Under the pieces are notes generated by a model, which was not told where the DNA came from, searched no databases, and saw only the letters and a list, made by a program, of their open reading frames with translations. A stretch of 64,000 bases of DNA, taken from Tetradesmus obliquus (lineage: Eukaryota > Chlorophyta > Chlorophyceae > Sphaeropleales > Scenedesmaceae). The DNA lies in contig CP126200.1 in assembly GCA_030272155.1 (NCBI GenBank), positions 5,592,001-5,656,000 on the forward strand, in the 5' to 3' direction. This document shows, one piece after another, positions 35,297 through 48,137 of the stretch (the stretch's first letter is position 1; every line of letters begins with the position of its first letter). A program made the translations under genes and the position numbers.

Positions 35297-38200
35297 CAGC
35301 AGCTGGGCTCGGCAGCACTGCAGGAGACCCTGCAAGCTAGCAGCAGTGACTGAGACGCCGCCCTCTGCACTTCATGTGCAGCACTGTGCAGTGCAGACAT
35401 GTCGCTACTTGTGCTGGACAGTGCGCATCTGGCCTGCCAGGGACGTGCTGTTTGCAACTTCGCTACTAGCCTAGTAGTACTAGTAGTATTGCATCAGGCT
35501 GCCTGGGCTACTGAGGCTGCTCTGTAGAAGCACCGAATGTTTTTCAAGACAACATCTCATTGTACGGCTAGCATTTTGCAGTTCTCATCTGCAATGAGTC
35601 TGCCAGCTGGCACCATCTTGTCAAAAAATAGTGCAGTAAATTGCGCACTGAGGCGGCAGCACATCTGGGCTTGTGCCACGAGCTTGTGCCAGTAGCGTTG
35701 TTAGACGCCCGCCATGGTAGGCTGTAGTACGAGCTGCCAGCTGAGCAGCTGCTGCAGTGACTGCTGCATGCCGCAGCGCTGGCCTAGTGGCGCTGACACA
35801 GTGGCAGTTGCTGTGTAGGTTGTGCAATTACGATCACAAGCTCATTGAAATAGCTTATGTAAGCTGCAGGTTGCTTTGCAACGTCCAGAGAATGAAAGTT
35901 GCATGGGTCGCCCACATCACGTGCCGCCACAGGCAGAGGGCTCTGGGCATGGATGATGGCCAGCAACAGATGCCGAGCAACAGCGTGTCAGCCGTAAGCT
36001 GTGTGAACAACAGATGTCATGAGTTTGCAACACACATGCCATGCTTACATCACATCCGATTGGCATTAGCCTTTGCCTTCAATACTGGCCACGCAAAGGA
36101 AACCAGGGACTTGGTGGTCCGGGTGTACCATAGCATCACTCGCACTAGCGCGACGTTGCACTAAATGCTGCACCCCGTCTACTAGCAGCGATCACAGGGT
36201 TGGTGCCGCCGCACATATATGTCACCCATCACCAGGACACTACCCCACCTCATTTGAATCGAGAAGGGGAGCTGCACTGCCTGCACTCTACCCGTCATCA
36301 TCATGTGCACCTTGCTCTGACCCTTTGACCACTCTATGGACACATGCAGGCACTCGCTGGCTAGCTACCGCAGAAGCACGAAGACATGCACCACAGGGTG
36401 CATGCAATGCGCACAATGTACCAACAGCATCTACTCCCTAGGCATGGCATGCCATGTTAGTAACGCATGCCGCATGCCATCTAAGCAGCTTCAAATGTGG
36501 CTGCAACACAAGTCCTCGAAGACTACTAGCAGCTGTAGGGTGTAGGCAGCTACATAGAGCCGCTGCCGTCACACCAAACTACATAAGTGCTGCGAGCTGC
36601 CGCTCCCTCACAATACAGGTGGCCTTGAAACGCTGCTGTTCAAGGCACATTTCCCGTTCAGACAGCCCCTTGATGCTGGCTGATCAAGTCGCCTGCTTCT
36701 GCCACGTCCCCAGGTTAGATGCCTACATAGTTTGATCACCTGCTGCTGAAAGCTGCAACGCAGATGGGTCCTACACCTTGCTGCACGGCTGATTCTGCAC
36801 ACCACGCTGCGGCAGCACAATCCGCCACCACATGCATGCCGTGCACATGAAGCAAGCGTGCATGGTGTATGCAACAGCCGTCCGTAAGTGCACATAGGCA
36901 CAGGCAAGCATGGCTGGCAGGCAGCACAAGCACGGCAGCCAGCACAGGCAACATGGCCCTGCACAGCCCCATGAAGGCAGCTGCAGTGCGCACACGCGGG
37001 CTTGTGACCCGCACCAACTGCAGCCTTGCTACCCGACAAGAAGCAACAACGCTGATCAGCACTGCGCCCTCCTCTGCAAGGCAATGGCGCTACTGTCCAG
37101 CCTCAGCACACACGCAAGCAGGCTGTGCCCTGGAACTGCAGGGTCCATGCCCACTGACAGCAACACACGCAATGCACAACTCACTTTCTGCAGCAACACG
37201 GCCTAGTAACAGCCCTCCAGATGCATTCATTGCAACATACATTCTCACAACATTGGAAAACAACAGCAGGCATGCTTATGCACGCATGCAACACACCCCA
37301 GTGCTGCACCTCAGCCTCTGCCACCCGGCACCGCAGCCTACCTGGCCCCCAGGGGCTGCCCGGCACTACCTGCCCCTGAACCCTCCTGCCCAGCTATACC
37401 CCCAGCCCAGCCCCACCTGATAGCCCCCTCACCGCACCTGCCTAGGCGCGATGTGCCTGCACCAGGCTCTGCAGCACATGCCAGACTGCAGGCAGCTGAC
37501 ATTGCTGCTGCTGCTGGCAGGCTGCCGCCCCAACACTGGGCCCTTGAAGCAGCAATGCACTACTATTCACCTGTACACACTACACCATGTGCTGACCCCA
37601 ACGTAGGGTGCAGGGAGTTGCTGTAGCCCGCTGCACAGGCAGCGCGGGCGGCCCAGCTGCTGCATGCCATGCTGGGCGAGGCGGGCCATGCAGCCGCTGC
37701 ACCACGGCTGCGCACAGGCACAGCCTATCCAACCAATAAGCAGCCAGCTCTACTCATAAGACATGGCTACTCATAAGACATGGCTACTGCACGGCATGCC
37801 ACCAACCATGCTCACCACCAGTGCATGCACTTCGCAGTGAACTGCATGAGCAGATGCGTTGTGGCTGCACTGAGCATGCCCATGCCGCGCGCAGGGATGC
37901 GCAGGTCGACGTTGCGAAGCTGTATCTGCTGCGATGCTGCTGCTATGATGGGTCAACCACACAACACACAACACCACAGCTCAGCACACCCTGTCTCGAG
38001 ACGTCAGATGCATGGTAATGGGTTTGGTTTCAGGAAATGAGAAATGTGGTGCCTTGCATCAGCACTGCCAGGGCTTAGACAATCACTTGCTGCCCAGACT
38101 AAAGCAAGCGACCAATGCATGAACTGCAGCACAACAGCTGCCACGAAGCGCATCAATGTGCACAGCCTTGGCCCGAAGGGCAGGCGCACTGCCCCTGCTG

Positions 38201-38316
38201 CCTGCTGTGGCTGGCAGCAGCATCAGCAGAGGGCGAACAGAGACTAGCGCTAACAGCCACCCATTCACCACCCATGCCAGCCACTACAGACAGATGTGCT
38301 ACTGCTGCTTGCTGCG
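35297..38316. other. Gene-free stretch between convergent genes
   Basis: The plus-strand coiled-coil gene and the minus-strand gene ending at 38317 converge here. The plus strand is CA-rich from about 36200 to 37450, as expected if a long 3' UTR is transcribed from the minus strand. A 17-base duplication (CTACTCATAAGACATGG) lies at about 37751-37785. No open frame has a recognisable domain and no RNA gene was seen. Confidence 0.55.
35858..35862 (+). terminator. Candidate TGTAA poly(A) signal after the coiled-coil gene
   Basis: TGTAA lies 562 nt after the stop at 35294-35296. This is farther than for the neighbouring genes, so the assignment is weak. Confidence 0.3.
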
Positions 38317-39937
38317 TCAGCAGGCTGCTGGCTGAGGCAGCACTGCTGCAGCAACCGCGTTCAGGCAAATGGGACCTGCTGCAGTGCATGATGCTGGCTT
38401 CACGCAGTGTGCAGCCGCGGTGCTGTCCTGCTGCTGCTGCTGCTGGCGCTGCTCAGGCAACTGCTCAGCTTGCTGCTGGCCCTGCTGCTGGCGGCGCGGC
38501 TGCTTTGTCTGCTGCGCCCAGCCGGCCTGCACCTGCGCCACGCGCTGCTGGCGCCGCTCCTGCTGCAGCAGGCGCAGCTTGTCGCGCCAATCCAGCAGCC
38601 GCGCAGGCTGCTCCAGCAGCTGTTTCATCAACGGCGGGCTGCCGCTGCTGCCCTTGCCCTTGCCCGGCTGCTGCTCGCTGGGGGGCACATCCGCACCAGC
38701 AGCAGCGGCAGTGCTTGCTGCAGCTGCTGCTGCTTCCGCTGCTTCCGCTGCTGCATCTGCTGCGTCGCGCCGCGCGCCCGGGCGCTCGGGCCACGTGTCT
38801 CGCCTCACGCGGCGCATCTCTGCGCTGTCCTCCAGCAGCAGCACCGCCACCAGCTCGCAGCCCACGGCGGCCTCGTCGGCGCAGCCGTCTTTCCAGGTCA
38901 CGCGCTTGCTGAAGCGCGGGCTGCTGCCTGCGGAGCAGCTGCTGCTGCTGCTGGTGCGGTGCAGCAGGATGGACTTGGGCCTGCTGCCTGCACTGAGGGT
39001 GCTGCTGCTGCTGACGACCGAGCCTGCGCTGCACAGGCTGCTGGTGCTGCAGCTGCTGCTGAGGCTGCTGGAGCTGCTGGGTGGCGCAGCAGTGCCATCC
39101 TCAGACCCGCACTCGCTGCTGCTGCATGCGTGGCTGGCTGGCAGCGCCACCAACAGCTGTGGCTTGCTGGCCTGGCTGGCTTGGGTGAACGGGCTGCTGC
39201 TGCTGGGTGGCTGCTGCTGCTGCAGGTCCTGGTGCTGCGCCTGCACTGCTGCTGGGGACACCAGCACCACAGGCCCTGCTGCTGCTTCCCTGGGTGACCC
39301 GCTCGGGCCTGCCTGGATGCCAGGCCTGCAACTGCTTCTGCTTCGTGGCTGCGGCGACATGGGCGGCCTGCCACCTGTAGCTGCTGCACTTGCACCTGCT
39401 GGTGCAGATGCAGCACCTGCTGCTCCTGCTATAGTAGGTGCATTATGCTTGCTCCTTGCCGCTCTCCTGGCAGCTGCCACAGCTGCCTCGATTTCATCCT
39501 TTTTCGCTGCCTGATTCACCAAGTCCATGAGGCTCAGCTGTGGCTGTTGCGATCCAGAAATGGCGCCTTGAGTCGTTGATGCTGCGCCTGCTGCAGGTGA
39601 TCCCCTCGACGCAACAGCCGTTACCTGACTAGACCCTGCGATAAGAAAGCGCACATAGTCAGGAATGAGTTGATCCTGTCCTGCCTGGACGTTCGGGCCT
39701 GCCGAAGGTGTCACTACTGGAGCGAGTCGCTGGAGGTGCGATTCGCTCACCTGTTCTGCTGCCTGCTGGACTGCCGCTGGCGTTTGACGTCTTAGGATAG
39801 CGAGGAATTCCTGCAAGCGACGGCGTTGCTGGGTGCCTGCTGTGCGCTGGCCTGCCGAGCTCGTCCTCTTCGGAGCTGCTCCTGAAGCGAGCGGGGGCCC
39901 TAGGTATACCCGACGCCTCCCATGGCTTTACAGACAT
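38317..39937 (-). CDS. Unrecognised low-complexity protein with an RVxF-like motif
   Basis: I do not recognise this gene. The best model is an ATG at 39937 (MSVKPWEASGIPRAPARF), exon 39937-39751, a 52-bp intron, then exon 39698-38317, giving 522 residues. The long second exon is open across 460 codons. It contains a predicted helix (DLVNQAAKKDEIEAAVAAAR), Ser-rich stretches, and a basic-acidic island FSKRVTWKDGCADEAA preceded by RPKSILLHR. The tail is an Arg/Gln-rich coiled coil (DWRDKLRLLQQERRQQRVAQ) and ends VLPQPAAC. KRVTW matches the loose RVxF/W docking motif for protein phosphatase 1, so a PP1 regulatory subunit is possible but weakly supported. The N-terminal exon and the short intron are the least certain parts. 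Confidence 0.55.
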
Positions 39938-41444
39938 TGCAGCGTGACAGCTGCTGCCCCTCCGCTGTGAGGTGTCACCAGCAAGCCCAACCTCCAGTGG
40001 TGCGGGGAGCAGGCTACGACAGTCGATTGACAATCATGTTGGTATCTGAATTACTCCAGTTCACCTTACGCTAAGATCGGGACACTCTGGTAGCCTGGAA
40101 GCCGTTCCCTCCTGGAGTGATATGCAAGAGGCTGATTCAACTTGCACCATACCGGGTCACGTACTAACACCTGTGGCATCAAACCCACGGTTGATAGCGA
40201 CATGAAAGATTGCTGTGCGAACCATGCAAAAGAAACGTGCGTTATAGCCAGCACACACCTACTTCAAGCGCGTCCCGCGCAACCTTGAATACATGGCAAC
40301 GAGCATGATACGCTGAAATGAATATACATAATTAGCTGAAATAAAACATAATTACATGCGACAGTTTGTCTCCGAGCAGATGCTGGTAAATGGCGCCCTC
40401 GACAGCTGGTGGGTTTATGTGCCCATGCTGCTGCTCATGTTGGCCTGCAAGGCACAGCATCACCTCCACCGCCTGACTGTTCTTGCGAACAATCACATCG
40501 CAATATTCAGAGAGCGCTGCTGTATTGCGCCTGCAAATGGTTGTAGGCGTGCTGTTGTACATGCTTATTGGTTGGTGAGCGGCACCTCTTGATGGATTGT
40601 GTGTCAGGACCGCTGGGACTGGCCAAAGCCCCGGACACTGTCGTCGACAAGAATTGCATCAAAAAATTTTATAACCGCCTGTGCCCAAGCTCACTCAAGT
40701 TTGGTGCAATGGCTTGTGAACTTAAGGAGCAGCTGCCGTGCGCAGCAGCGGGCCACCAGCATGCTGCATTGCATGCATATTGCGCAGCATGATATTGCCA
40801 GGGCCATGTGCTGCATGCACAGCTCAGTTCCTTCAGGGGCGCAGTGGCCGCAGATGGCTTGTCCTTTGTGTCCAGGCCAAGGTGAAGGCCAAGGCCGACT
40901 CGACCGAGTCTCGACTGCTGTGTGCACACGTCTTTCACACTGGCAATTCTGCATTAACCTGGACGCACAGGCAAGCGTCGACGCCTGCGAGCTGCGCAGG
41001 ACAAGAATATCCCGAGCTGTACATGCTATGCCATCACACAAGGGCTAAAACCCTAAAAAGACTAAGTAGACTTCATAAGCTCAGGCAACATGCTGGATTC
41101 TTGCACAGCACTGCGCACAAACCACCCACTGCTGCGCATGGCCATGCGGGCACGCGATAGCACTACGAGTGTGGCGACACCACCAGTATAGGATAACATG
41201 CAAGTGCTTGGCCCGTGGATCTAGGGCCCCGGGGGGATGCAGGGGAGGGCAGCCACAGCCCGCACGCCTCGCGAGCTGGCAGCGTGCACTTTGCGGCGGT
41301 TGCAACTACACACACTGCATCGTACACGGCAGGCATGCTGTGCTTGAACTCATGCATCAGATGCAGCACACGATATCATTTTGACCTGCACAGGACGCGT
41401 CCACCGCTAAGTCGTGGCAAGTGCGCTGCTGTGCAGCAGCCAAG
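39938..41444. other. Spacer upstream of the 38317-39937 gene and downstream of the SUMO protease gene
   Basis: Both flanking genes are on the minus strand, so this holds the SUMO protease 3' UTR and the promoter of the next gene. The part around 40270-40360 is AT-rich compared with its surroundings and includes one TTACA (minus-strand TGTAA) at about 40353. No coding motif or RNA gene was recognised. Confidence 0.5.
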
Positions 41445-43518
41445 TCACGCCAGGGCAGGGTTGCCATGAGGGAGCCGCCCAGCTGCAGGGCCACGCTGCT
41501 GCGGACATGAGCTCCTGGTGGCGCGGCTGGCCAGCAGCGCCGCCGCTGCTGCTGTAGGCGGCTGGCTGCTGCTGCCGTGAGCTGTCACCCCGCCAGCCCC
41601 TGCTGGTGATGGCGGCAGGGGCGCCGCTGCTGCAGCAGCCAAAGGCGGAGCAGGGCGCGCGGGGCTGGTGACGTCCTCCTCCTGCTCGCCCCTCCAGTCA
41701 GAGTCAGCCAGCGCATCGTCCTTGTGCTCGTCAACGTCGCCTGTGGCCAGCGACTCCGTGGGGCGGGAGTCCTGCCGCAGCTGCCTGCTGTCGCCCGGCA
41801 CGCTGTCGCTGCCCCCGTACGGCATCACACCAGGTGGCAACGGCGCGGGCTGCTGCTGCTGCCTGCCTGATGCGGTGGTGGGCGCCTGCACCTGGCCAGC
41901 CTCCAAGCTTGCGTCGCTGAGGAACTCCCGCAGCGCCGGGCTGAAGCCCACGGCTGTTGCATTCTTCAGGTGATGCATCAGCAGCTGCTGCTGCTGCTGC
42001 TGCTCGTGCTTGCCGCTGTGCTGCCAAGAAGCCACGCCCGCTGGGACGGTCCCACCATCATCGCTGCGCAGCATCTGCGCCACCCGGTCTAAGATGAGCG
42101 GCTGCTGTGCGGCTGCATTCGCCCGCTGCGCCTGCTGAGCAGCTGCGCCCGCGACAGTCCACGGCGATGGCGCAACAGGCTGCTGCTGCTGCCCACCACT
42201 CTCCTCGTCATCACTGTCGCAGATGTCCACGACCTCTACATCGGCCCGCTGCTGCTGTGGTGGTGGCAGCAGCGCCTCTAAACTGCTGCCACCAACTGCG
42301 GCAGGCGCGTCCTCCTCTGTGCCCAGCCGCAGCTCCAGCCCGCTGTGCTCGCTGCTGCTGCCGGCATGCTCCTCACGTGCGCGCTGCATCAGCGCGTTGA
42401 AGCTGCTGGCGATGGTGTCGGGCGCCACTGAGCCAACAAACTCCAGCGTAGTGCCCTGCAGCAACACCTCCCGCAGCTTGCGCTGGCCCCTGCTGCCACC
42501 AGCAGCAGCAGCTGCAGCAGCAGCAGCGCGGCTGCTGCCGCCGTTCTTGGCAGCAGATCCTGCGCGGCTGCTGCCCTTCTTGCCGCTGCTGCCAGGCCGC
42601 CTGGCTGCAGCAGCGGGCTGCGCCTGCGGCTGCTTCAGCCCCAGCTGCTGCCACGCGCCTGCTGCGCGGGCAGTGTCGGCCGCCTGTGCTGTGGCCTCCA
42701 CCGCCAGCAGCTGGACCTTTTCCTGCAGCAGCGCATCCCACAGGTTGTGCAGGCACAGCACAGAACAGCAACACAGTCACTGAGTGACACCACGGCAACT
42801 GCAGCTGTTGCGCATGCTGTGGTGTGGACAATACATAGTAACTGGAGCATTGCAGCAGCAAGGCGTCTGCCCTGCTGTTGGCTGCCGCAGAGGGCGTGTG
42901 AGCTGCCAGCAGCCGGCTGTGTCTGCTGCTGCCTGCCGTCACCCTCCCCTCCCCTCCCCTGCCCTTCCCACTCCCCTGCCCGCTGCAGCATGGCGCCCGG
43001 CCTCACCAGCAGGTACGGCAGCAGGCGCTTGGGCGGCCGCCGCCCCAGCTCCTCCCGCAGCATGTCCAGCATAGCGGCGCAGTCCTGGGCAGGCACGGCG
43101 CCGCTGCGCACCAAGCGCGCCAGGTCGGACCCGTAGCGCTCAAACTCATTGCACAGCACTGCAGCACAGCGGGAAATGCAGCAGCCGCAGAGCCACCATG
43201 GCCAGTGTTGGAGCCGTGCCCTCAGCCCTTAGCAACGACAATGCCCTGCAGCTTTCGGCGCAAGCTCCTTGGCAAGCCGCTGTCAGCTGGCTGCCCCTAT
43301 ATTATGCCGAGGCCAGCACGTTACACATGCATGCACGCTGCTGCTGCTGCTGCAACGGCCCAGGCTCGTCCCACACTGCTCAGCACTGCAGCACCAGGTC
43401 CAGCAGCCACTCACTGCTCCAGATGCGCCCCATATTGCTGGGATGTTCCTGGTGGCACGGCAGCAGCAGCGCAAGAGCCTCCTGATCAGGCTGCTTGCCA
43501 CCCTGCTGCTGACGGCTG

Positions 43519-43554
<36 letters not shown>

Positions 43555-46500
43555 GGAGGCGGCGGTGCTGGCTGCCGGCTTGGCTCAGTGGGCTGCGCAG
43601 CATCACTGCCGCCCTCGCACGACTCCCAGTCGGAGTCGGACACGTCGTCTGCTTGCCTCGGCTGCTGCTGCTGCTGCTGCTGCGCGGTCCTGGGCCGCTT
43701 GCTGCTGGGCTGAGGAGGGTGCGCCTCATCATCGTCATCGTTGCACAGGTCCACCGTGTCGGCTGCTGCGGCTGCAGCACGCGTGTGGGGTGTGCAGGCC
43801 GCTGGCTGCGCATCACGCTCAGCTGCGGGACCAGCTGCAGCAAGCCCCACCTGCTGCAGAGGTGGCTCATCCACTGACATGTCCTGCAGCAGTGGCAGCA
43901 GGAAGACAGGCACCGCCCCTGGATGAGCGCCTGGACGTGCCACGGCGCCGTGTAACTGGCCCCTGTTGGTACTGCTGTGCAGAACTGTAGCCACGGCAAC
44001 AACTTGCTGTTGCTACATGGTGGCCCACAGTACTGGGCGCAAACACATGAACCATCCCGGCAACAGCAGTGGCAGTGACAGGTTTCGCATGTCAAGCTGC
44101 AAAGCAACCGCTGCTAGCTCGCCGCAAGCTCACCTCTGCCTCATCAACGGCAGCAGCAGGAGGTGACGTGGGTGTTGGCTGCCGCCACTGCTGCTGTTGT
44201 TCCTGCCTGCGCGCTGCAGCCGCGCCACCTGCCCTGCCCAGGCTGCGTGAGCTATCAGAGCTCAGCCCTGAGCCGCCCGCGTCATCGGGCGGCAGTGAGC
44301 GCTGGCGCCGCTGCTGCTGCACTTCCTGCAGATGAGCAGCACGACCATGCCAGCACAGGAGGGCAGCAGCGAGTGGCACTGTGAGGAATGCACAGCGGCA
44401 TTGGCACAAGTGACAGCAGTCTGCACAGCACAGCTGACATCAACAAAATGTGCAAAAACCCATGGAAATGGATCTTGCGCGTCACATTTGAAATACCAGT
44501 AGTGCTGGGTCCTGGACAAGCACAGCTGCTGCATGGTGCTGCAGTGCACACTGCTGCTCAACTCACAGAGCAGCCCAGTACTCACTTCAGTGCGTAGCAG
44601 CCGCCTGCTTGGCCGCTGCCCTTGCTGCTGCCCCTGCTGCTGCTGCTGCTCACACCCCTGCACAGGATCCTCTTCCTGCTCTGGATGTAGCATGTGCTGC
44701 TGCTGCTGCTGCCGTTGCTGACTGTGATGCTGCTGCTGCTGCTGCTGTGGAGGGGATGGCTTGATGCGCTTGGCCTGCTGCTGCTGGCCGCCCCCTGAGC
44801 GGCTCTTGCGGTGCTTTACAAAGTCATCATCGCCCTCATCATCACCCTGCCAGCCGGCAGAGTCAGGCCTGCAGCCGCCCCCAGCAGCAGGCGTGCCGCC
44901 AGCTGCAGTGCTGCGCCCTGCTGCTGCATCCCCAGCAGCAGTCGTGGCAGCAGCATCATCCCCCTGCTCGTCATCGGACACAGAGAAGACCCAATGCTGC
45001 GGCCCGCGCTGCTCCGGCTGCGGCTGATCAGCCAGTGTGTGCTGCTGCTCCTGCGGCACTGCCCGTGCTGCCAGCGGCTGCTCATCCAGGCTGGTGTAGT
45101 CCACAGCAAGGATGCCGCCTGCACCCGGCTCACCGCCATGCCCAGCTGCCGCGTCGTGTTGCTGCTGCTGCTCTAGCCACTGCTGCTGCTGCTCCTGCTG
45201 CTGCTGCCGCAGCTCGTCCCGTTTGCGCTCTGCGCCGCTCTTGCGCGCCCGCCTCTCTGCCGCTGCTGCCGCCTTGCGGGCCGCGTTGGCCTCCTGCTGG
45301 CGCTGCTGGTACTGCGCCAGCTGCTGCCGCACGCGCGCGTACTCGCCTGGCGGCACGTAGCCAAACACAGGGTTCACCCTGTCAACAGCACGCGGCAGGA
45401 TGAAGAACACGTCAGCAGGTGGCACTGCAAAGGCGGGGTGCTGAACCCGACTGGAATGGCGCTGCACTGGCTGCAGGTCTAGCACAAGGCACGCTCCGCA
45501 GCCAAGTATGTGAGCTTGTGCCGTTGCATCCTGATATTATCTATCTCACGTGCCACCTGATGCGGTCACGATGCGCCACTTGCAGCCAGCCATCAGCAAC
45601 GCATGCAGCCACACCCAGCGACTTGCTTAACGTGCCCAGGTTATTAATCTGCTGTTGCTGCCGCTAGCGGTTGCGGCGCTGCTGCTGCTTGCCCTCTGCC
45701 GTACTCACTCTGCGCCGCGCTGCTCCACGTCCTTCCTGTGCACCTCCAGCTGGTCGCGGTACTGGGCAGTGTCAGCCACGGCAGCCACCACGCCCTGCAG
45801 CTCCTTGTCGGGCGCCTGCTGCAGCATGAGGTCCAGCAGCATGTGGCGCAGGTGGCCGCGCAGGCTGTAGGCCACCTCGGGGTGGAACCAGCCGTCACGC
45901 AGCAGCCGCGGCTCCACACGGCTCAGCTCCACTGGACCAGGCGGCGGCAGGCGGCAGCGCGCAGCAGGGCACGAGTCAGCTTGCTAGCGGCAGGCAAAGT
46001 GCTGTTGGCGCACAAACATACAAGTTGCTGCACAGGCTCCGCTGCTCAGCAGCGTCGCCAAAGCACAGCTGGCGTGGGCAACAAGGGTCGCTGCCTGCTT
46101 CTCAGAGCCCTTAATGACACTCAGCGGCACAGACAGCACACTGCAGCATGCTGCAGGTGCCAAAGAATGCCTGCCGCCACCGCCACCGTAGCACCCCTAA
46201 ACAGCTGCGCCCGCCTGCCTGCTGCTGCTGCTGCTGCTGCCAGCCAGCCGGGCTCACCCTTGGCGTTGCGCACCGCCTCCACGCTGAGTGCTGGCGGGTC
46301 TGCGTGCACAAAGTACTCCAGGTAGGCCAGCACAAACAGCCCGCAGTCGCAGTGGTTGTCCTGCTTGGGCAGCGCCGACACCTTGCAGGACGGCAGCAGC
46401 TGCGGGCGGCAGGCAGCAGATCACCAACAGCATCGCAGCAGGCAGCACCGCATAGCTGAATCAGGCGGCGATAGCGCATGGCTGTGTCCGGCTGAGCATG

Positions 46501-48087
46501 CAGCCCGCATATGACGCACGCATATGACGGGTGCGCATCACATCGTACATGGCTGGTGCTGTGCAAACATTGAAAATGAACATGTGTGCTCTGCAAGCAT
46601 TGCCGGCTCGTGATGCAGCTGCGCTGTGGAGGCACGCTAGGCAGCCAGCACATGCCATGCATGGCCCAGCCAGACAGCCTGCCGCACCTTGGCGTCAAAG
46701 GCGCATGCCGGCTCCTGCAGCTCCGACTGCTGCTCTGGGGCTGGGCTGCGCTCCTGGCCTGCCGCTGCTGCTCCTTCAGCTGCCGCTGCTGCTGCTCCTT
46801 CAGCTGCTGCTGCAGCTGCTGCTGCGGCCCGCGCCCTGCGCTGCTGCGCCAGCCACTCCTGCACCAGGAAGTAGCGCAGGTAGTTGACGATGGTCCCTGG
46901 GGTGTGGCCCCCTGGTGGCAGCAGCAGCAGCAGAAGCAGCAGCAGCACAGGTGAGAAAGAGCACAGCCAGGAGCAGTGCAACGTGGTGTGGCGCAGCCAA
47001 CTGAAGAGCAATGCCAGAGACGGCGCTGGTCCTCAGCAGTCCCGATGGCACCCCCGCCACCAACTGCAACCTCCGCCAGCCGCCTGCTGCCTCACCTGCC
47101 ATGCTGTCCAGGTGGATGATCGCAGGCTGCGCCTCAACGCCACCACCGCCAGCAGCAGCAGCGGCACCAGCAGCAGCAGCAGGCTCAGCTGCACTGCCGC
47201 CACCTGCAGCGCGTGCCAGCGCTGCTGCGCCGGCCGCCTCCGCTGCAGGCACCGCCGTCTGCTCTGCCGCGTTCTGCAGCCGCTGCGCAAAGAGCGCTGG
47301 GTGGCACACGATGGCCAGGCTCCAGTGCAGCGCGTCGTGGATGGGCACCAGCAGGAAGTCCTTGGCAAAGATGTCCACGCCCTGTGGAGGTGGGGGTGGG
47401 TGCGTGGGTGGGTGGGGAGGGGCACAAGGTGGGGTGCACAAGGCAGCACAGTAGCGTGAGAGAGGGACAAGCCCAGGACAATAGGTCAAGTTTGCTGCTG
47501 ATGCTCCCGATTAGTGCATGCTGTTCAGCACCCAGCTGCTGCTGTCACTCATCCCGGTGCCAGGCCCCAGCACCAAGCTCGCCTGCGACCCCTCAGCGCT
47601 GCACACCCAGCACACCCAGCGCAGCTGCACCGCACCTTGGTCCACGTCTTGACCCTGCCGTGGGCGCGGCGCGCCAGCTCAGGCCGGCCCGGCGACCTGC
47701 CCTTGGGCTCGCTGCCCGCCTCGCTGAGCTTCTTGTAGAAAAAGCTGTTGAAGAAGTGGAAGCGGTCCGCGGCCTGAGGGGAGGACGCCGCCAGCTGCAG
47801 CTCCACCCATCTGCGCACGGCATGGCGCAGAGAGGTTGACGGCTTTGTGGTCAACAGAAATACACGCGAGCAAAACACGCATACAAACGACGACGCACGA
47901 TGCGTAACCAGCCTGCCCAGTCTGTGTCAGCCCCGCCCAGCACCCCCGCTCGTGCCTCTCACTTGGTGTAGAAGTCGATGATGGTGTCGTTGAGGAACTC
48001 GCCGTCGTCCAGGCGCGCCAGGTCATCAGGGGTCACCACCACCGCGCCCTTGCCGCCCTCGGGCGGGTACACCATGTGCAGGCCCTG

Positions 48088-48137
<50 letters not shown>

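Noticed and set aside
38369-39514. Plus-strand open frames of 296 and 381 codons
   Set aside because: They are antisense to the minus-strand gene 38317-39937 and are Leu/Cys/Ala homopolymer translations of CTG repeats.
40060-40260. tRNA-like words (GATTCAAC, GTTCCCTCCTGG)
   Set aside because: No complete acceptor, anticodon and T-arm pairing could be assembled.
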